From the NCBI RefSeq assembly GCF_008016535.1, contig NZ_SAXY01000021.1, positions 1 through 34,639 of the forward strand: 34,639 nt of DNA. The letters run 5' to 3'. Origin of the DNA: Brachyspira pilosicoli. GTDB taxonomy: Bacteria > Spirochaetota > Brachyspiria > Brachyspirales > Brachyspiraceae. Below are positions 1 to 7,934 of the stretch, in pieces (the first letter of the stretch is position 1; each line of letters starts with the position of its first letter). The notes under the pieces were generated by a model that ran no database searches, was not told where the DNA came from, and saw nothing but the letters and a program-made list of their open reading frames with translations. Both the position numbers and the translations under genes were made by a program.

Positions 1-1
1 T

Positions 2-211
2 GCCGCAGGCACGCACAGCGATGGTGTAGTAGAAAGTACACACAACCGAGACCAAAAAGAATTTTATGATTTTTGTACACAAGAATTAACTTTAGAGAAA
101 GCAAATAAAAATATACAAAAATATAATTATTTTTTCAATTATAAACGAATACATTCTGCTTTAAATTATAATACGCCTTTTGTTTACTTTAATAAATTAA
201 GGAATTCTTAA
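2..211 (+). CDS. IS transposase, C-terminal fragment (IS3/IS481-like DDE integrase)
   Basis: This is an open frame entering from the left edge and ending in TAA at 209-211, with 69 codons visible. The translation contains VVESTHNRDQKEFYDF and, near the end, NYKRIHSALNYNTPFVYF. These resemble the end of the rve integrase core: the Glu of VES would be the third acid of the DDE triad, and the YN...RxHxALNYxTP motif is typical of IS3 and IS481 family transposases. The rest of the element lies outside the window, so its family, and whether it is intact, cannot be decided. It was identified by motif reading only. Confidence 0.75.
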   Translation, partial: AAGTHSDGVVESTHNRDQKEFYDFCTQELTLEKANKNIQKYNYFFNYKRIHSALNYNTPFVYFNKLRNS

Positions 212-213
212 CT

Positions 214-236
214 GCAATATGTTTGGCACCTGTGCA
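214..236. repeat. Possible right terminal inverted repeat of the left-edge IS
   Basis: Directly after the transposase stop, the sequence from 214 ends in ...GGCACCTGTGCA, a GC-richer island before very AT-rich DNA. IS3-type elements end in CA after a terminal repeat close to the stop codon, so 236 is a plausible element boundary. The matching left end is not in the window, so this is only inferred. Confidence 0.3.
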
Positions 237-364
237 CTATATATAGTTAAGTATGAAAAATATCAATATTTCAACTTTATAGTTTAAAACTAGTTATTCT
301 CATAATTTAAATTAGTAAAATATATAGAAACAAATATGTATTAAAAAGATATTTATTTAAGCTA

Positions 365-393
365 TTGAATTTTTTTTATATTTTTTATATAAT
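365..393 (+). promoter_or_regulatory. Sigma-70 type promoter for the rhodanese gene
   Basis: TTGAAT at 365-370 is followed after 17 bases by TATAAT at 388-393, about 30 bases before the ATG at 423. The background is AT-rich, so chance matches are easy, but the spacing and the perfect -10 support it. The rest of 237-422 holds nothing else recognisable. Confidence 0.45.
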
Positions 394-422
394 TAAATAT
401 ACATATATGTGGTATATTAAAA

Positions 423-835
423 ATGAACAATACATTATCATTAATTATATTATTAATAACAGTTTTTATAATAATAACTTTTGTAAAGAAAATAATATTT
501 ACAATCATGAGTAAAGGTAATATAAAAACATAAAACTTAATGAAGCGGTAGACTTATATAACAACAATAAAAATATAGGCTTAATAGATGTAAGAAGCTA
601 TCAGGAAGTGCAATATAGCGGATACATAAAGAACAGTATAAATATAGCTTTAGATGATAGTAATTTTAATAACAAAATGTCTAAATTAGATAAAGATAAA
701 GAATATATAGTTTATTGTGCAAGCGGTTCTAGGTCAGCTATGGCTTGTATGCGTATGTATAAATTGGGCTTTACAAAAATATATAATCTTACATATGCAG
801 GATATTATGCACTCAATAATGCTTTAAAAAAATAG
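423..835 (+). pseudogene. Membrane-anchored rhodanese-domain protein, frameshifted
   Basis: ATG at 423 opens a frame encoding a hydrophobic N-terminal helix (LIILLITVFIIITFV) followed by KGNIKT and a TAA at 531. In another frame, starting just after an in-frame stop at 518-520, the sequence reads on as IKLNEAVDLYNNNKNIGLIDVRSY and then the rest of a rhodanese domain to 835. One extra A in the A5 run at 524-528 would join the two frames as GNIKN-IKLNEAV. The domain has the expected DVR motif and the active loop YCASGSRS (Cys, four residues, Arg). It would act as a periplasm- or membrane-facing sulfurtransferase or persulfide carrier, and it sits beside the thiol protein DsbD. A GTG at 608 could start only a truncated domain lacking the DVR strand. 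A sequencing error in the homopolymer is as likely as a real mutation. Confidence 0.7.
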
Positions 836-864
836 TTTTTACTTTCTTTTTTATAGTTCTTAAA

Positions 865-892
865 TTGACAATTATTTTATTTTATATATATT
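865..892 (+). promoter_or_regulatory. Promoter for dsbD
   Basis: TTGACA at 865-870 is followed by TATATT at 887-892 after 16 bases. The ribosome-binding site GGAGAG at 901-906 then precedes the ATG at 910. This suggests dsbD is transcribed on its own rather than only from the rhodanese promoter. Confidence 0.55.
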
Positions 893-909
893 AATTTTAT
901 GGAGAGAGC

Positions 910-2619
910 ATGAGAAAGATATATATTTTTTTATTTATAATTTTTAATTTGACAGCTTATAGTCAGAACTTTAATAGTTTACTTAATAAAAATACAGAAG
1001 CTATAATTAGTTTTAATCTATTAACTAATGATAATAAAATTATAGTAAAAGCAAATATACCAGATGGTTATTATGCTTATTTAGAATCTAAAATAGCAAA
1101 TAAAATATTATTTTTTGCAGACAATAAAGAAATAAATACAACATATCCTAAAGGTGAAAATTATCATGATGACATTATAATAAAAGGTGAACAAGAGTTT
1201 ATACTAAATAACATTGATATAAATAAAATCAACTTTATCAAAACAAGCTATCAATTATGCTCAGCAAAAGACAATGTATGCTTACAGCCTCAAAGTAAAG
1301 TAATATACGGTGAAGAAATTGATATACCAAATGCTAATATAACAGATGAAAAACCAGAGAATGCTACTTCTATAGAAAACTACATAAAAGGAAGCAATAA
1401 TATATTTATAACATTGATTTTAATATTTGCAGCGGGACTTGCATCTGTGCTTTTACCTTGTACTTATCCTCTACTCTCAATTACAGTATCTATTTTAGGA
1501 ACTACAAGTGATGATAAAAATAATAAAAAATCAAGTTTATTAGCTTCGCTTTTATTTGCATTAGGAGTAATCACAACATACACTCTTTTAGGTGCTATAG
1601 TTTCTGTGGCTGGATTTGCTTTTCATAAAACTATTCTATTTGGAAGTATTGGATATAACCCTATTATTTTAACAATATTGGTGCTGCTCTTTTTATACTT
1701 TACTTTTTCAATGGCTGGATTTTATGAGATTAAAGCTCCTAGTTTCTTACAGTCTGCAAAAACAAATGCATACAGCAAAAAAAATCAATCAATATTCCAT
1801 AAATATATAATGGGACTTCTTGCTGGAATAGTTGCCACTCCATGTGCTGCTCCTATAATAGCAGTTATATTAGAAATAGGTTTTCTTAATCCTGTATTTG
1901 CTACTCTTTATATGGCTGTTTATGCTTTGGGATTTGCTTCCGTATTATTTGTTCTTGGTGCATTCGCTTCAATACTTACAAAAATGCCTAAAGCTGGAAC
2001 TTGGATGGTATATGTTAAATATATTTTCACTTTCCTAATGATGATAATAAGTTTCTATTATGCTAATATACTTTTTGGTGTTTTAGGATTTAATAAAATA
2101 AGTTATATACTAGCATCTGCTACGATATTAGTATTTGCTCTATTAGTTTATATAATAAAAAATAAAACTGCAATGTTGAGTGCATTAGAGAAAAAAATAT
2201 TTGTTTCTGTGCTTATAATATCTATAGCATTAGGCTCTGTTTATGGATTTATAAAACAAAAAAATGAAGTTTCAAATACTGTATCATACACTGAAGCATT
2301 AGAGCTTTCAAAACAAAATAACAAGCCAATACTAATAGATTTCTCTGCTGTTTGGTGTGCGAATTGTTATGAGCTTAAAGAGAAAGTATTTGTAAATGAA
2401 GAGCTAAAAAAATTTATAGACAACAATTTAATTTTCACTGAAGTTGATGTTGATAAATACAAAAATATTTCTGATGAGTATAATGTTAAATGGCTTCCTT
2501 GGATAATAGTAATTGACAGCGACAAGAACATATTATACACAAAGAATTCGTTTTCAAGTTTCGATGACAAAATGGCTTTGAGTATAAAAGAAGATTTAGA
2601 GAAAGTAATTAATAAATAA
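910..2619 (+). CDS. dsbD: Thiol:disulfide interchange protein DsbD (full three-domain form)
   Basis: DsbD carries electrons from cytoplasmic thioredoxin across the inner membrane to periplasmic thiol proteins. All three modules are visible. After a signal peptide (about 1-19) comes the periplasmic alpha domain with its Cys pair C117/C124 (LCSAKDNVC). Next is the membrane beta domain with the two redox prolyl cysteines, C184 in LLPCTYP and C312 in ATPCAAP, surrounded by about eight hydrophobic segments. Last is a C-terminal thioredoxin-like domain with VWCANC (C483/C486). At 569 residues it matches the usual length. The start is supported by GGAGAG just upstream. In a host-associated anaerobe it would keep periplasmic cysteines reduced, and the adjacent rhodanese fits a thiol/sulfur theme. 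All six redox cysteines are present, so it should be functional. Confidence 0.93.
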   Translation: MRKIYIFLFIIFNLTAYSQNFNSLLNKNTEAIISFNLLTNDNKIIVKANIPDGYYAYLESKIANKILFFADNKEINTTYPKGENYHDDIIIKGEQEFILNNIDINKINFIKTSYQLCSAKDNVCLQPQSKVIYGEEIDIPNANITDEKPENATSIENYIKGSNNIFITLILIFAAGLASVLLPCTYPLLSITVSILGTTSDDKNNKKSSLLASLLFALGVITTYTLLGAIVSVAGFAFHKTILFGSIGYNPIILTILVLLFLYFTFSMAGFYEIKAPSFLQSAKTNAYSKKNQSIFHKYIMGLLAGIVATPCAAPIIAVILEIGFLNPVFATLYMAVYALGFASVLFVLGAFASILTKMPKAGTWMVYVKYIFTFLMMIISFYYANILFGVLGFNKISYILASATILVFALLVYIIKNKTAMLSALEKKIFVSVLIISIALGSVYGFIKQKNEVSNTVSYTEALELSKQNNKPILIDFSAVWCANCYELKEKVFVNEELKKFIDNNLIFTEVDVDKYKNISDEYNVKWLPWIIVIDSDKNILYTKNSFSSFDDKMALSIKEDLEKVINK

Positions 2620-2672
2620 ATTTTTGATATATATAATTTTATTTTCTAATTTTTTGTTTATTCATAAATGTA

Positions 2673-2690
2673 ATTTTAATTTATTAAAAT
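2673..2690. terminator. AT-only palindrome between convergent dsbD and mcrC
   Basis: ATTTTAAT and ATTAAAAT form a perfect 8-bp inverted repeat with a 2-base spacer, located where two convergent genes end. It overlaps the mcrC stop codon. With no GC pairs it would be a weak terminator, so this is a suggestion only. Confidence 0.25.
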
Positions 2691-3934
2691 AAAGGTAAGC
2701 TTATTGGAAGTTTATAAAATTTTATAAAATATTTAATTTCTTTCATATTATTAAAATCAAAGTTATTATTATCATTGTTTAAATATATGATTAAGCATTT
2801 TGGAGTATAATTATTTTCTTGATATTCATTATCATCTTTAAATTCCTCTATAATTTTTACTATGCGAGAATATGCTGACAATTGCATTATATCATTTTTA
2901 TCATAATAATTACTATAAATTTCTTTATATTTAGTATCTGTTATATAATTATAATCTTTACCCTTAATAATAAAGTCAGGTATAAATCTACCATTTAAAT
3001 ATGACTTTTGATACAAAATACTATTTTCTGTATTTTTTAATTTTTCTCTTAATAAAGAATAAGCATATTTTTCAAATAGCAATGACATATTAATATAAAA
3101 TGGAGGAGCTTCGTTTATATTATGAGTATCTTTATATCTTTGAATTTTTATTATTTTTATTGCTAACTCAATTAAAATTTTATATTTTTTATATAAAGGA
3201 TTTAGTTTTACTTTATTTAATTCATATAAATGAAGATCATCAGAAACTTCATTAAAAAATGAGATACAATAAGAATAATTATTTTTTATATTTTTGCTAA
3301 TGCATATTTTTAATGCCTTTTTTAAAATTCTATTTTCTAAGCAATTTATATCATAATCTAAATAAGAACAGTATATTCTATCATTTCTATTATTAAGAAT
3401 ATTCTTTTTTATATTATTTGAAAATAAAATTTTGCCTTTTATTTTTGAATGAAGATTTTCTTCTTTTTTTATAAAATTTCTTTTAAGTCCATTATGCAGT
3501 TCTAATTCCAATAATTTTAGAAAATGAATTACTATTAAAATATCTAAACTATTGATTAAATTATTATCTTTATGCTTAATTGTTTTTTCATCAAAATTAA
3601 TATCATATATTGTATGAAAGTCTTTTATAATATTAGAATATTCTAAACATTTGTTAAACATTTTAAAAAAATCTATATTTTCTATTTTAGGTTTTATTAT
3701 TAAACTTTGAGTTTCATTTATCCAAAAAGCACCTATATAGTAGGAAAATAAAGGATTATTTGTCTTATAATCTATTAAATCAGATACTATTTTATCTTTT
3801 GATATTTCTATACTTCTTAAAAAATTACTACAAAAGATAGGAGAGTTTTCTTTTACTATAAATGTATTGAAAAGGTCTTTTACTAAAATTTCATTACAAA
3901 AATTACATTCGCATTTATTATTTATATCATTCAT
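2684..3934 (-). CDS. mcrC: McrC-like nuclease subunit of a type IV (McrBC) restriction system
   Basis: McrC is the endonuclease partner that associates with the McrB GTPase ring to cut DNA with modified cytosines. The 416-residue protein shows the McrC family pattern: a variable N-terminal region, the central SLLFEKYAYSLL motif (about 284-295), and a C-terminal PD-(D/E)xK nuclease core with PDFII (D320) followed by ITDTKYK (D333, K335). Three cysteines near the N-terminus (C8, C10, C13) plus C35 could bind a metal, which is only a guess. The gene begins 3 bases after the mcrB stop, so the two are co-transcribed and probably translationally coupled. It faces dsbD tail to tail. The nuclease residues look intact. 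Confidence 0.88.
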   Translation of the reverse strand: MNDINNKCECNFCNEILVKDLFNTFIVKENSPIFCSNFLRSIEISKDKIVSDLIDYKTNNPLFSYYIGAFWINETQSLIIKPKIENIDFFKMFNKCLEYSNIIKDFHTIYDINFDEKTIKHKDNNLINSLDILIVIHFLKLLELELHNGLKRNFIKKEENLHSKIKGKILFSNNIKKNILNNRNDRIYCSYLDYDINCLENRILKKALKICISKNIKNNYSYCISFFNEVSDDLHLYELNKVKLNPLYKKYKILIELAIKIIKIQRYKDTHNINEAPPFYINMSLLFEKYAYSLLREKLKNTENSILYQKSYLNGRFIPDFIIKGKDYNYITDTKYKEIYSNYYDKNDIMQLSAYSRIVKIIEEFKDDNEYQENNYTPKCLIIYLNNDNNNFDFNNMKEIKYFIKFYKLPISLPLF

Positions 3935-3937
3935 AAA

Positions 3938-5569
3938 TCATTCTATTATTAGATTTTTAATAGTATTTTTTAATTCACTGCTATTTTGTAATATACCATC
4001 TTTTAAATATTCTAACAATAATGGTTTTATTTCATAATTTAATTTTATATTTAATTCTTCTATATCTTTAGCCATAAAATAACTATGTCCTATCATAATA
4101 TCATCAATATCAAATTCATCATTCAAATTTTCAGTTATTATTTCTTTTATACTATCAAATAAATCTGTAGCTATTTTTTTCAAATCCTCATCTTCATAAT
4201 AATTTTCTATTTTTTCTTTTTGAGCCTTTACAGGTATAAAAGCAAATCTTCTTCTTAAAGCATAATCAATATATCCTATACTTCTATCAGTTGTATTCAT
4301 AGTTCCTATTATATATAAATTATTAGGAACAGAGAATATTTCCTTTGAATAAGGTAAAATTAGTTTTATTTCGTTTTCAGAGCCTGTTCTTTTATCTGAT
4401 TCTAATAATGTAATAAGCTCTCCAAATATTTTTGATATATTTCCTCTGTTTATCTCATCTATTATTAATACAACAGGATTATTATGTTCTTCATTTCTAT
4501 CTGTTTTTGTGCTATTGCATGCTTCTTTAAATATGCCATCTTTTACTTTATAATAAATATTATTATCATTAGAAATAGGCTTAAAACCTTCAACAAATTC
4601 TTCATAATCCATAGATTGATGAAAAGTAGTGAAAAATATTTGATTTCCATCAATTAATTCTTTATATCTATTTATAAGTGATTTCCTATCATTTGGTATA
4701 TTTCCATCTATTAAAGATACAGCAATTTCAGCAGTTATATAAGTTTTACCCGTACCGGGGGCACCTTGTAATATAATTTGTTTTTTCTGTTTTAAAATAT
4801 CAATTATTTTTAATGTAGTTATTTCATCATTCATATTGAATTCCTCAAGTCTTAATAAATCTATAACCCTGTAATTCTTAAAATTAAAATTATTTTCTCT
4901 CATAAACTTATTAATGTTTTTTATATCATTAATATATCCACTAAAAGAATCATCTTTATCAATTTCTATTCCTATTTTTTTATATATCTTTATTCCTAAA
5001 CTATTTAATATTGGAAATACATTAGGTTTTATACAATGAAGAAATTGACTTAATGAACCTTTTTTTAATCCTTTTATATCTAAATTTCTATATCTCTCTA
5101 ATATGTTATTTAATATACTATCATTAGTATCATTAGTATCATTTATTTCTATAATTAACTTAAAAAACTTTAATATTTCATCTTTTTTTATAATTGATTC
5201 ATATTGTTTGAATGTAGAATTACCAGTTCCAAATAAACCATAACTATCTTTGTCATTTTCTTTATTAAAATATCTGTTTTTATTATTTTTTTCTTCATCA
5301 ATTAAAATTTTAATTTGAGTTTTTATATTTTCCTCTAAATTAGAATTTAATATATATTTTATTCTTTTATCAAGAGATATTCTCCAATCTCCTATGCATA
5401 AAAAATATATAGCATCTAAATCTTTATAATCTAAATTTTCTAATTTTGATTCTTTTAATAAGGTTATAACTTTTGGTATTAATACATAAGAACCATCATA
5501 ATTTTTAGGATCTATATTATTTTTCTTTTTTAATACATTTATTAATTCTTTATTGTATTGATTAGACAT
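3938..5569 (-). CDS. mcrB: McrB-like AAA+ GTPase of a type IV restriction system
   Basis: This is the motor and recognition subunit of McrBC. The C-terminal half is a McrB-type AAA+ domain: Walker A GAPGTGKT (269-276), Walker B VVLIIDEINR (D371/E372), and the McrB signature region MNTTDRS (424-430; MNTADRS in the classical protein, linked to GTP use), then the arginine-rich ALRRRFAF. The N-terminal 250 residues are helical and do not resemble the Escherichia coli methylcytosine-binding domain. They carry a SLSQFLHCIKPNVFPILNS stretch (172-190) of a type seen in other McrB-like ATPases, so the DNA modification recognised is unknown. A short 9-base tandem repeat gives NDTNDTND (143-150). The start is supported by an AAAGG site and a consensus promoter upstream. 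The role would be defence against phage or foreign modified DNA. Confidence 0.9.
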   Translation of the reverse strand: MSNQYNKELINVLKKKNNIDPKNYDGSYVLIPKVITLLKESKLENLDYKDLDAIYFLCIGDWRISLDKRIKYILNSNLEENIKTQIKILIDEEKNNKNRYFNKENDKDSYGLFGTGNSTFKQYESIIKKDEILKFFKLIIEINDTNDTNDSILNNILERYRNLDIKGLKKGSLSQFLHCIKPNVFPILNSLGIKIYKKIGIEIDKDDSFSGYINDIKNINKFMRENNFNFKNYRVIDLLRLEEFNMNDEITTLKIIDILKQKKQIILQGAPGTGKTYITAEIAVSLIDGNIPNDRKSLINRYKELIDGNQIFFTTFHQSMDYEEFVEGFKPISNDNNIYYKVKDGIFKEACNSTKTDRNEEHNNPVVLIIDEINRGNISKIFGELITLLESDKRTGSENEIKLILPYSKEIFSVPNNLYIIGTMNTTDRSIGYIDYALRRRFAFIPVKAQKEKIENYYEDEDLKKIATDLFDSIKEIITENLNDEFDIDDIMIGHSYFMAKDIEELNIKLNYEIKPLLLEYLKDGILQNSSELKNTIKNLIIE

Positions 5570-5597
5570 TCTATAACCTTTAATATATTTTTAATAT

Positions 5598-5626
5598 ATT
5601 ATAATAAAAATTTTATATTTTGTCAA
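5598..5626 (-). promoter_or_regulatory. Perfect consensus promoter for mcrBC
   Basis: On the minus strand TTGACA (5621-5626) and TATAAT (5598-5603) are separated by exactly 17 bases, an exact sigma-70 consensus, about 30 bases before the mcrB ATG. This predicts strong constitutive expression of the restriction genes. Confidence 0.75.
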
Positions 5627-5649
5627 AGTTAATAATACATCTATAAAAA

Positions 5650-5678
5650 TTGACAATTCAAAAATATGTTAGTATAAT
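5650..5678 (+). promoter_or_regulatory. Perfect consensus promoter for the Asn-rich lipoprotein
   Basis: TTGACA at 5650-5655, 17 bases, then TATAAT at 5673-5678, followed by AAGGAAG at about 5703 and ATG at 5714. It is also an exact consensus, and its -35 lies only 23 bases from the -35 of the divergent mcrBC promoter. Confidence 0.75.
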
Positions 5679-5713
5679 GCCTTCAATATTCTAAAAATAT
5701 TTAAGGAAGTTTT

Positions 5714-6289
5714 ATGAAAAAAATTATATTGATAACAGCTTTAAGCTTTTTAATAAGCTGCAATAATAAATCTGATAATACACAAAACAATACAACAGTT
5801 AATAACAATACAAACATAACAATCAATAATAATACTGCACAAAATACAAATCAAATTATAAATAACCAAACAACTGCTGTAAGAAATAAAAAACCTGAAT
5901 TCAAAAATAAATATCCAATTAATAATTACACAGAAGCAGAAGTTGATGAAATATTATACAAAACTATTGACAATGAATTAGCAAATTATGGAATATCCGA
6001 TAATTCCAAAAAAGAAAGAAGAGAAGAAGAAAAACAAAGATTAGAGCCTATAAAAGATTTATTATTAAAAGGAATAAATAGCAAAGATGAAAATGGAAAT
6101 AATGTATTGATGTTAATACCTAAACTTGATTATAGAAATTATGCTTATAATGATTTAGTAAAATGGCTTGTTGAAAATGGAATTAGTTTAGATGATACTA
6201 GAATATTAGATTATAATTATACTGATGAGATAATAGATTATTTATTAGATAGCGGTGTATATTATTATACATTCATATTAGTAATTTAA
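5714..6289 (+). CDS. Small Asn/Thr-rich lipoprotein, possibly with degenerate ankyrin-like C-terminus
   Basis: The 191-residue product starts with a clear lipoprotein signal: MKK, a hydrophobic stretch, and the lipobox LISC with Cys16 as the lipidated residue. Residues 17-65 are low-complexity Asn/Thr/Gln, likely a flexible linker away from the membrane. The rest is charged, with KDENGNNVLMLIP and DLVKWLVENGISLDD. These look like worn ankyrin repeat units, and an ankyrin protein with clear repeats occurs at 31335. The function is unknown. It is a single-gene unit with its own promoter, an AAGGAAG ribosome-binding site and a terminator. Confidence 0.75.
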   Translation: MKKIILITALSFLISCNNKSDNTQNNTTVNNNTNITINNNTAQNTNQIINNQTTAVRNKKPEFKNKYPINNYTEAEVDEILYKTIDNELANYGISDNSKKERREEEKQRLEPIKDLLLKGINSKDENGNNVLMLIPKLDYRNYAYNDLVKWLVENGISLDDTRILDYNYTDEIIDYLLDSGVYYYTFILVI

Positions 6290-6313
6290 TAGAGGCTTAT
6301 AACAAATAAAACA

Positions 6314-6356
6314 ATAAAGGGCTTTAGTTTTTTTGTTAACTCAAAGCCCTTTTATT
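6314..6356. terminator. Bidirectional intrinsic terminator between lipoprotein gene and rpiB
   Basis: AAAGGGCTTT (6316-6325) pairs perfectly with AAAGCCCTTT (6343-6352), with a T-rich loop. TTTTATT follows on the plus strand and a T-rich run follows on the minus strand. It sits between two convergent genes and can end both transcripts. Confidence 0.8.
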
Positions 6357-6380
6357 AAAATTAATTATATATTTTAAAAA

Positions 6381-6830
6381 TTAAATTTCTTCGCCGTTCT
6401 CTATTTTTGTAATAAGCCCAACCCTTTTAGCATGTCTTCCACCTTCAAATCCAGCATCAATCCATTCTTTTACAATCATTTTTGCTAAATCAACTCCAAC
6501 TACTCTAGCACCAAAAGCTATTATATTAGAATTGTTATGCAATTTAGAAAGTTTAGCAGAATAAGGTTCACTGCAAACTGCTGCCCTTATTCCTTTTACC
6601 TTATTAGCAGCAAGTGAAATACCTATACCAGTGCCGCATATCAAAACACCGCCATCAAAGTTTCCATTAGAAACTTCTACGGCAACTTTTTTACCATATA
6701 TTGGATAGTCAACACTTTCTGTAGTATGCGTACCGAAATCAGTAACATTATGTCCTAATTCTTCTAAATATTTTATTATTTCTTTTTTTAATTCAATGGC
6801 TGAATGATCACAGCCTATAGCAATTTTCAT
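6381..6830 (-). CDS. rpiB: Ribose-5-phosphate isomerase B
   Basis: RpiB interconverts ribose 5-phosphate and ribulose 5-phosphate in the non-oxidative pentose phosphate pathway. The 149-residue length is standard. Family motifs are visible: MKIAIGCDHSAIELK at the N-terminus (phosphate and Asp/His site), VLICGTGIGISLAANK with the catalytic Cys, and HNNSNIIAFGARVVG. The related LacA/LacB isomerases share the fold, but the GCDHSA start and the lack of other lac genes favour RpiB. It follows the thioesterase gene by 42 bases on the same strand. The site GAGGA lies about 10 bases before the ATG. Confidence 0.9.
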   Translation of the reverse strand: MKIAIGCDHSAIELKKEIIKYLEELGHNVTDFGTHTTESVDYPIYGKKVAVEVSNGNFDGGVLICGTGIGISLAANKVKGIRAAVCSEPYSAKLSKLHNNSNIIAFGARVVGVDLAKMIVKEWIDAGFEGGRHAKRVGLITKIENGEEI

Positions 6831-6872
6831 AATTATTTATTCCTCTTTTTATTTTATGTAATATATATTATA

Positions 6873-7580
6873 CTATAAATTATAAGAAAACTCTATTATA
6901 GCATAAGTTTTATTATCTTCACTATCAAATTTAAGTAAAACTTTATCATCAACTATAGATTTTTTTACAACTATAGTATCACATAAAGCAGCAGGTACTC
7001 TATATTCTATTCTTATTCTTTTATAATTATCTTCTACATAATCTATTGCCATATCAATATATCTAGCATTATTAACATGATTATTGTCATCTATAAAATA
7101 TTTTTTTACTTTAAATCTATCAACTTCTTTTAGAGCATCATTATCAACTTTTATCTTTCTAGGTAAATAATTCATCTCCTGCTTTTCATCAAATTTAATT
7201 TTTTTAATAAAATCAGAAGGCACTCTAATTAAATTACCATTAGATAAATCAACAAAACCACCTATAGCATAGCAAATAATAAGCTCATTATAATTTTCAT
7301 CATATATCACAGTGTTTCTGTATCCATAAGCCTCGTTACATTCATACACATAAGTACGTACTATCACTTTGTCGCTATATTTTGGAAGTTTGTATATATC
7401 AACTTGCCTAGATACCAAAAACATACTCACATTATTTTCATGGAAATATTTTGTAAGCTCTTCCTCAGAATCTAATTGAAAAAATGAACAATCCTGCATT
7501 AAATCAAATATTGACGAAGTTTTTAAAAGTCCATCTTTATCAATTTGACTAGTACCTACAATAGCTTTCATTTCATACAT
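6873..7580 (-). CDS. Acyl-ACP thioesterase (FatA/FatB-like double hot-dog)
   Basis: This 235-residue protein resembles bacterial acyl-ACP thioesterases, which release free fatty acids from acyl carrier protein. The N-terminal hot-dog half contains DLMQDCSFFQLDSE and VSRQVDIYKLPKYSDKV, close to the family pattern in which a Trp/Arg-rich segment precedes a KYP-type loop. The second half carries FIDDNNHVNNARYIDMA, the Asp/Asn-His motif typical of the family's active-site region. Preferred chain length cannot be read from sequence. It precedes rpiB in a likely two-gene unit. The region upstream of its start holds the repeats described at 7674-7911. Confidence 0.82.
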   Translation of the reverse strand: MYEMKAIVGTSQIDKDGLLKTSSIFDLMQDCSFFQLDSEEELTKYFHENNVSMFLVSRQVDIYKLPKYSDKVIVRTYVYECNEAYGYRNTVIYDENYNELIICYAIGGFVDLSNGNLIRVPSDFIKKIKFDEKQEMNYLPRKIKVDNDALKEVDRFKVKKYFIDDNNHVNNARYIDMAIDYVEDNYKRIRIEYRVPAALCDTIVVKKSIVDDKVLLKFDSEDNKTYAIIEFSYNL

Positions 7581-7673
7581 AAATAATAAAACCTTTTTTA
7601 ATTAAAATAATTCTAAATATTATAATACTAAAATAATAATTGTCAAAACAATTAGACTTTTAATTTTATACAT

Positions 7674-7911
7674 CCGCACGGTTAGCCTATTTTCTTATAT
7701 AATAAAAAAGGTTTTTCTAAAAAATAAATATTTTTATAAAAACGTTTACCGTGCGGTTATTAAAACTTTAAATTTTAAAAATCTAGGGTGGAAAACTATG
7801 AATTTGTATTTAAATTATTAAAACAAATAAAATTATAATTAAAAAAACAAACATTAAATATTGAGGGTGGAAAGTGAAAATAAAATTTAAAATCTATTTA
7901 GCGTGCGGTTA
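7674..7911. repeat. Intergenic cluster of repeated GC-rich motifs (CCGTGCGGTT and AGGGTGGAAA)
   Basis: The 354-base gap between pgeF and the thioesterase gene is AT-rich except for five islands. ACCGTGCGG occurs at 7748-7756, in inverse orientation at 7674-7682, and as AGCGTGCGGTTA at about 7900-7911. AGGGTGGAAA occurs at 7785-7794 and again at 7864-7873. The two direct pairs make a roughly 150-base mirrored arrangement. No ORF or terminator explains them. They could be remnants of a dispersed repeat or binding sites acting on the thioesterase promoter. Confidence 0.65.
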
Positions 7912-7934
7912 AAAAATTGAAAATGAATTTAAAA

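Noticed and set aside
2367-2570. Minus-strand ORF inside the dsbD thioredoxin domain
   Set aside because: It is a shadow frame of a conserved coding region with no supporting signals.
7785-7873. AGGGTGGAAA motifs resembling the T-box core AGGGTGGNACCGCG
   Set aside because: The following ACCGCG is missing, no specifier stem or terminator is visible, and the motif lies on the plus strand while the neighbouring genes are on the minus strand.
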